Source of the DNA: Bacteroidales bacterium UBA1733
Lineage (GTDB): Bacteria; Bacteroidota; Bacteroidia; Bacteroidales; UBA3663
Direction of reading: 5' to 3'
Length of the DNA stretch: 10,365 nucleotides
NCBI GenBank assembly: GCA_002315795.1
Contig: DCIF01000001.1
Coordinates: 1 to 10,365, forward strand
Part shown: positions 7,241 to 10,365 of the stretch, piece by piece
How the letters are laid out: the number at the start of each line of letters is the position of its first letter
How positions within the stretch are numbered: the first letter of the stretch is position 1
Translations under genes and position numbers: made by a program
The notes under the pieces: model-generated
The model's input: the letters and a program-made list of their open reading frames with translations, nothing else
Told to the model about the DNA's origin: nothing
Databases searched by the model: none

Positions 7241-7794
7241 GGAACAGCACCGGCTGGTGGTGGTTCCTTAAACATGCAGCGATAGCAGGCAGTACCAGGC
7301 AGATGCGTAAAAGTCTGACCTTCGAAGCGTAAGATGCCACCATGTGAAAATGGCTTGCCTGCCATGACACAGGCATCATTGATCAGGAACTTGACCGGGA
7401 AATTATCAGTACCATCGACGACAAAGTCATAGTCCTTGATGATATCAAGCGCGTTGGAAGAGTCGAGGAACTCAAAATAAGTATCGACCTTGACATCAGG
7501 GTTGATGGCCTGAATCTTTTCTTTTGCACTCTTGACTTTTGGGATACCGACGTCCTTGGTGAAATGGATCACCTGACGCTGCAGATTGCTGATATCCACG
7601 TTGTCGGCATCGACAATACCGATAGTTCCGATACCCGCTGCTGCCAGATAGAGTGACACCGGAGCACCTAAGCCACCAGCTCCTACTACCAGAACGCGTG
7701 CGTTCATAATCTTCTCTTGTCCTTCTACGCCTACATCCTTCAGAAGAATGTGGCGCGAATAACGCTGTATCTGCTGTTCGGTAAAATCGATCAT
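7198..7794 (-). pseudogene. 3'-truncated ThiF/MoeB/HcyF-type adenylyltransferase (E1-like)
   Basis: The open frame codes 198 residues, of which about 1-188 are genuine. The nucleotide-binding GAGGLG (38-43), the D-x-D-x-V-x-x-SNLQRQ segment (62-74), Lys86 and DGTDN (127-131) are intact, as are the first zinc-knuckle CYRC (170-173) and Cys187 in VPTC. The following 10 residues are out-of-frame sequence of the JAMM gene. About 50-65 residues of the usual C-terminus are absent, including the second CxxC of the zinc site (estimated against E. coli MoeB, about 249 residues). Such proteins adenylate the C-terminal glycine of a ubiquitin-like sulfur carrier so sulfur can be loaded as thiocarboxylate. 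The start ATG overlaps the carrier's stop (ATGA, 7794-7791), implying coupled translation. HcyF is the most likely specific role from context; ThiF or MoeB are alternatives. Confidence 0.85.
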
Positions 7795-8003
7795 GATGCT
7801 CCTCCTCCCATGAAATATAGAAAATCTATCTGATCGCCTTCCTGAATCTGGATCGTCTCCCAGTCTTCACGCTCAGCGAACTCTTCATTCACTTGTACCG
7901 AAACCATTTCTGGCTGCTGTACGTTGTTGGCCAATATCAACTCCTTAAGGTTGATTGGGAGACTTATCTCCTGAGCCTCTCCGTTAAGAAAAATCTTTGC
8001 CAT
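7791..8003 (-). CDS. ThiS/MoaD-like ubiquitin-fold sulfur carrier protein with a GGGAS tail (HcyS-like)
   Basis: 70 residues with the beta-grasp pattern of ThiS: MAKIFLNGE at the N-terminus, a central helix (LKELILANN), VSVQVNEEF, and a final strand GDQIDFLYFMGG. It ends GGGAS. Carriers ready for adenylation end in GG, so the Ala-Ser tail would have to be removed; in Wolinella the HcyS precursor carries a C-terminal Ala removed by the metalloprotease HcyD. The ATG at 8003 is chosen over an in-frame ATG at 8051, because 8051 lies inside the -7 box (8056-8049). It is first in the leftward operon and overlaps the adenylyltransferase gene by 4 bases. Pure ThiS of thiamin synthesis is an alternative, but no thi gene is near and MetY is. 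Confidence 0.85.
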   Translation of the reverse strand: MAKIFLNGEAQEISLPINLKELILANNVQQPEMVSVQVNEEFAEREDWETIQIQEGDQIDFLYFMGGGAS

Positions 8004-8048
8004 GTCTCCTATATTTATTATATGGTTCGTTGCTTTAGTTTTGCGCTG

Positions 8049-8078
8049 CAAAGGTAGGGCATTTTTTCGTCATACAAA
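8049..8078 (-). promoter_or_regulatory. Promoter of the sulfur-carrier operon
   Basis: Minus strand: TTTG (8078-8075), an 18 bp spacer, TACCTTTG (8056-8049). Transcription should start near 8042, about 40 bases before the ATG. The -7 box continues into TTTGC-AGC-GCAAA (8052-8040). The outermost operator-like dyad (8080-8095) abuts its -33 box, so a bound regulator could touch polymerase here. Confidence 0.75.
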
Positions 8079-8079
8079 A

Positions 8080-8171
8080 TACCAATGAGGTGGCATTTAT
8101 TCTACCATTCTTGTGGTAGATGCAACCGTTCATACCATCTATATGGTAGATAAAATGCCTTTGTTGAGGTA
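8080..8171. promoter_or_regulatory. Mirror-symmetric array of operator-like dyads between the divergent sulfur operons
   Basis: Two copies of TACCA-N6-TGGTA lie at 8103-8118 and 8133-8148, with centres 8110.5 and 8140.5, exactly 30 bp apart (about three helical turns). Two degenerate copies flank them: TACCA-N6-TGGCA at 8080-8095 (centre 8087.5) and TGCCT-N6-AGGTA at 8156-8171 (centre 8163.5). All four are placed symmetrically about 8125.5, which is also the midpoint between the two TACCTTTG -7 boxes. On a larger scale 8092-8107 and 8144-8159 are inverted repeats matching at 14 of 16 positions. The arrangement suggests a dimeric regulator controlling both operons together; its family is not recognised. 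Confidence 0.7.
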
Positions 8172-8202
8172 TTTCCAGACATAAAAAGATGGTGTACCTT
8201 TG
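8172..8202 (+). promoter_or_regulatory. Promoter of the dsrE-sufS-metY operon
   Basis: TACCTTTG at 8195-8202, identical to the opposing -7 box, with TTTC at 8172-8175 as an imperfect -33 box 19 bp upstream. The start of transcription is expected near 8209. This places any start codon before about 8209 outside the mRNA and supports ATG 8231 (or 8219) for the first gene. The weak -33 box fits dependence on an activator. Confidence 0.65.
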
Positions 8203-8230
8203 CACCGACAAACAATACATGCATATAAAG

Positions 8231-8548
8231 ATGGATAAGAAACTTTCAATAATCGCCTTCAGTGGTGATTTCGACAAGCTGACAGCCGTATTTACCCTGG
8301 CCACCGGCGCAGCAGCCGTTGGCTATGAGGTAAACTTATTTTTTACCTTTTGGGGACTTGATGCCCTGAAGAAGAAGCAAGGACGCGCTGCCTTAGGTGG
8401 CAACTGGCTGACCAGGATCTTCGGTGTGATGATGGGAGGTCTGAAGGTGGCTCCGAACAGTCGTTTCAACTTCCTGGGTATCGGACCAAAGATCTTTCGC
8501 TACCTGATGCGCAAAAACAACGTTGCACCCCTTGAAGTGGAAAAATAA
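8231..8548 (+). CDS. DsrE/DsrF/DrsH-like family protein, short and cysteine-free
   Basis: 105 residues from ATG 8231: MDKKLSIIAFSGDFDKL, then an Ala-rich helix, a strand and the family hallmark FFTFWGLDAL, and later basic, glycine-rich segments ending MRKNNVAPLEVEK. This is the COG2210 (DsrE2-like) type, small cytoplasmic proteins linked to sulfur relay. Relatives that I recall continue for about 40-50 residues, with a conserved cysteine (a CxMSMDVMG-type segment) that carries persulfide. That part is absent here and the protein has no cysteine at all, so it cannot itself hold persulfide. No remnant of the missing part is visible after the stop. ATG 8219, four codons earlier, is an alternative start. 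It is first in the rightward operon, 34 bp before the desulfurase gene. It may be a natural short form, a subunit or adaptor, or a shortened gene. Confidence 0.75.
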   Translation: MDKKLSIIAFSGDFDKLTAVFTLATGAAAVGYEVNLFFTFWGLDALKKKQGRAALGGNWLTRIFGVMMGGLKVAPNSRFNFLGIGPKIFRYLMRKNNVAPLEVEK

Positions 8549-8582
8549 CAGATCTCTTTATATTGACTAAACAAAAGAAATA

Positions 8583-9464
8583 ATGTTTCAACAATATGAA
8601 CTAAATTCCCTCTTTCAGAAGGATGACCTTACACTGGAGCGTCTGCGCAAGCTGGCTCAGGAAGTTTGTCCCGAAGACTTACAGGTGGCTCGTCAGGAAA
8701 TACTGCCTGACGAGGACCTGCACCTGGAGCAGCTGGAGGCGGATTTCAGAAAGATCCTTGAAGGCGGTCTTCCTTTTCTGGATGGACAGAGCCTTGCAGG
8801 ACTGCCCAGTCTGAACGTGCCAGAGGAGCCCAAAAGTGCCAAGGCCAACCATATTGTCGAAGAGAACGGGTTCGGTATAGGCATCCCTGAAACACAGAAG
8901 TTACAAGAACTGAAATATGAAGAGTCTGATACGCTCAACTCTGAAGAAATCAAGAAAGACTTCCCTGTACTCAATCAGCAGGTAAACGGTCATGATCTGG
9001 TCTGGCTTGATAATGGAGCTACGACACAGAAACCGATACAGGTGATCGATAAGATCTCCGACTATTACAAGCATGATAACTCCAACATCCATCGTGGTGC
9101 TCATACACTGGCAGCACGTGCTACCGATGCTTATGAGGAGGCACGTGACAAAGTGCGCAACTTTATCAATGCCAATTCGTCAGAAGAGATTATCTTTGTA
9201 CGCGGAACAACAGAGGGCATCAATCTGGTGGCTCAGACCTATGGCCGTCAGTATCTGACCCCTGGTGATAACGTTATCGTATCAGAACTTGACCATCATG
9301 CCAACATCGTGCCTTGGCAGCGCGTCTGTCAGGAACGTGGCTGTGAACTGAAGGCGATTCCTACAGACAAGCATGGCGACCTGATTCTCTCAGAACTGGA
9401 GCGTCTGATCACGCCTCGTACTCGTTTTGTGAGTGTAGGCCATGTCAACATTTGCACTCTATAA
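8583..9464 (+). pseudogene. SufS-like cysteine desulfurase with long N-terminal extension, catalytic core deleted
   Basis: 293 codons. Residues 1 to about 120 are an acidic, low-complexity extension with a possible helix at 45-60 and GLP-rich stretches. From about 121 the class V aminotransferase fold of SufS begins: DFPVL, WLDNGATTQKP, SNIHRGAHTLAARATDAYE, VRGTTEGINLVAQ, and LDHHANIVPWQ with the PLP-stacking histidine region. Homology stops at VGHV (about residue 288); six out-of-frame residues and a stop follow. By comparison with E. coli SufS roughly 200 residues are missing, including the PLP lysine (SGHK) and the catalytic cysteine (GHHC), so this product is inactive. The C-terminal end of the gene survives in another frame just downstream. 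The extended N-terminus and the AARATDAYE wording recall cysteine desulfurases packaged as cargo of family 2A encapsulins, but no encapsulin gene is in view. Context suggests supply of sulfur to the carrier and MetY. Confidence 0.85.
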
Positions 9465-9525
9465 CACGCGTGAAGATGTAGATAAGCTCGTAATTGCTAT
9501 CCGAAAAATCATTGGTTCCCGATGA
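9445..9525 (+). pseudogene. C-terminal remnant of the same cysteine desulfurase gene
   Basis: Read one base out of frame from the upstream part, 26 codons give S-T-FALYNTREDVDKLVIAIRKI and a stop. This matches the SufS C-terminus, where E. coli has SLAMYNTHEEVDRL. Its TGA (9523-9525) overlaps the metY start as ATGA, the kind of coupling expected of the original operon, so this end of the gene is in its native position. The break therefore lies within a few bases of 9445. Confidence 0.85.
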
Positions 9526-10365
9526 AATACGAAACGGAAATATTAAATGTCAAGTATCAGCAGCCCGATGCTTATGGAGCTCTCTCGATGCCAGTCTATC
9601 TGACTGCCTCGTTTGAGTTTCCATCAGCAAAGGCTATGACTGATGCTTTCAGCGGACGTATTCCTGCACCGTCTTATTCACGTATTGCCAATCCTACCAC
9701 CAGCTATCTGGAGGAGCGTGTCAGGAAGACGACGGGAGCATTGAGCGTAACAGCACTCAATACCGGCATGGCAGCCATAGCTCATGCACTCATCGCAGTC
9801 AGTGAGGCAGGACTGAACATCGTGGCGTCAAAACATCTGTTTGGCAATTCCGTTTCCCTGATGCGCGACACGCTGGGTGCTTTGGGTGTGGAGACTCGTT
9901 TTGTAGATTTCACTGACCTTGAGCAGGTTGAGAATGTAATCGATGACAAGACCTGTGCACTCTTCTTCGAGATCATCACCAATCCGCAACTGTTTGTAGC
10001 AGACATAAAGGGTTTGTCGGAGCTGGCAAAGAAACATGGTATTCCACTGCTGGCAGATACTACCGTGGTACCATTCTCGGTCTTTAAGGCACATGACCTT
10101 GGTGTGGACATAGAACTGGTTTCAAGCACTAAATATATCTCTGGAGGTGGCACAGGACTGGGAGGACTGGTGATAGACTATGGCAGCTATGACTGGTCGA
10201 AGTCACCTTCTGCAAACTTGAAGGCCCGTACCAAAAAAGTGGGAAAACGACAGGCGTTCACCGCACGTCTCAAAACCGAACTGCTCACTAATCTGGGTGC
10301 GCTGATGGTGCCGCAGGTAGCATATATGGAGACACTCGGTCTTGACACACTCAATCTGCGCTTTG
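9522..10365 (+). CDS. metY: MetY-type O-acetylhomoserine sulfhydrylase (Cys/Met-metabolism PLP enzyme), C-terminus beyond the window
   Basis: 281 codons are visible without a stop; the family is usually about 420-430 residues. Fold-type I PLP motifs: YSRIANPTT (52-60), LNTGMAAI (79-86), the pyridine-nitrogen aspartate in LADTTVVP (177-184) and the Schiff-base lysine Lys204 in SSTKYISGGGTG (201-212). The segment after it (about 220-250), with a spacer before the RLKTEL region, is typical of O-acetylhomoserine sulfhydrylases rather than cystathionine synthases. Such enzymes replace the acetyl group of O-acetylhomoserine with sulfur to give homocysteine; with a sulfur-carrier thiocarboxylate as donor (Wolinella MetY) the product is first a carrier-homocysteine adduct. 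The start ATG overlaps the desulfurase stop. It appears intact in the visible part. Confidence 0.88.
   Translation, partial: MKYETEILNVKYQQPDAYGALSMPVYLTASFEFPSAKAMTDAFSGRIPAPSYSRIANPTTSYLEERVRKTTGALSVTALNTGMAAIAHALIAVSEAGLNIVASKHLFGNSVSLMRDTLGALGVETRFVDFTDLEQVENVIDDKTCALFFEIITNPQLFVADIKGLSELAKKHGIPLLADTTVVPFSVFKAHDLGVDIELVSSTKYISGGGTGLGGLVIDYGSYDWSKSPSANLKARTKKVGKRQAFTARLKTELLTNLGALMVPQVAYMETLGLDTLNLRF

Noticed and set aside
8189..8230. Upstream ATG (8189) as start of the DsrE protein
   Set aside because: It lies before the -7 box (8195-8202), so it would not be on the mRNA. The only cysteine it would add is therefore not real.
8035..8304. 89-codon minus-strand frame across the divergent promoter region
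   Set aside because: It overlaps the start of the DsrE gene, both promoters and the operator array, and its product looks like translated regulatory DNA.
9782..10153. Serine-rich 123-codon minus-strand frame in metY
   Set aside because: It is antisense to the PLP-binding core of metY, with no homology I recognise.

Overview
The window looks like a chromosomal segment of a Bacteroidetes bacterium, most likely Prevotella or a close relative within Bacteroidales. The evidence is the promoter style: six clear -7 boxes of the form TAnnTTTG, mostly with a TTTG or TTG box about 20 bp upstream. The gene content fits too: a two-flytrap hybrid histidine kinase, a TatC with no TatA beside it, and SGNH hydrolases with short Sec signals. 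No tRNA, rRNA, CRISPR array, transposase or phage gene is visible.

Layout. (a) 1-353, minus: N-terminal part of a CobW/YjiA-type G3E metal-chaperone GTPase, running off the left edge. (b) 445-1263, plus: tatC. (c) 1265-2050, minus: secreted SGNH/GDSL hydrolase, convergent with tatC with one base between the stops. (d) 2248-2607, plus: free-standing HPt phosphotransfer protein. (e) 2617-5907, minus: BvgS/EvgS-like hybrid sensor kinase (two flytrap domains, membrane helix, coiled coil, PAS-like region, HisKA, HATPase, receiver), convergent with the HPt gene. (f) 6108-6866, plus: orphan CheR methyltransferase, divergent from the kinase and followed by a terminator hairpin. (g) 7013-10365: a divergent sulfur-transfer locus. 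The leftward operon encodes a ThiS/MoaD-like sulfur carrier, an E1-like adenylyltransferase and a JAMM metalloprotease. The rightward operon encodes a DsrE-like protein, a SufS-like cysteine desulfurase with a long N-terminal extension, and a MetY-type O-acetylhomoserine sulfhydrylase cut by the right edge.

How they fit. The kinase, the separate HPt protein and possibly CheR look like one signalling neighbourhood: the phosphorelay of BvgS split into two genes, with no DNA-binding response regulator in the window. Region (g) has the parts of the protein-thiocarboxylate methionine pathway known from Wolinella succinogenes (HcyS, HcyF, HcyD, MetY). It adds a cysteine desulfurase and a DsrE protein, which suggests cysteine rather than sulfide as sulfur donor (inference). 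The carrier ends in GGGAS, so a protease would have to trim it, which fits the JAMM gene.

The two most notable observations are both in region (g). First, the divergent promoter region is a mirror-symmetric array of TACCA-N6-TGGTA dyads centred exactly midway between two identical -7 boxes. Second, the locus is broken at two places: an out-of-frame deletion joins the adenylyltransferase to the JAMM gene, and another removes the catalytic core of the desulfurase. These are either real decay of the pathway or assembly misjoins; read-level data would decide.
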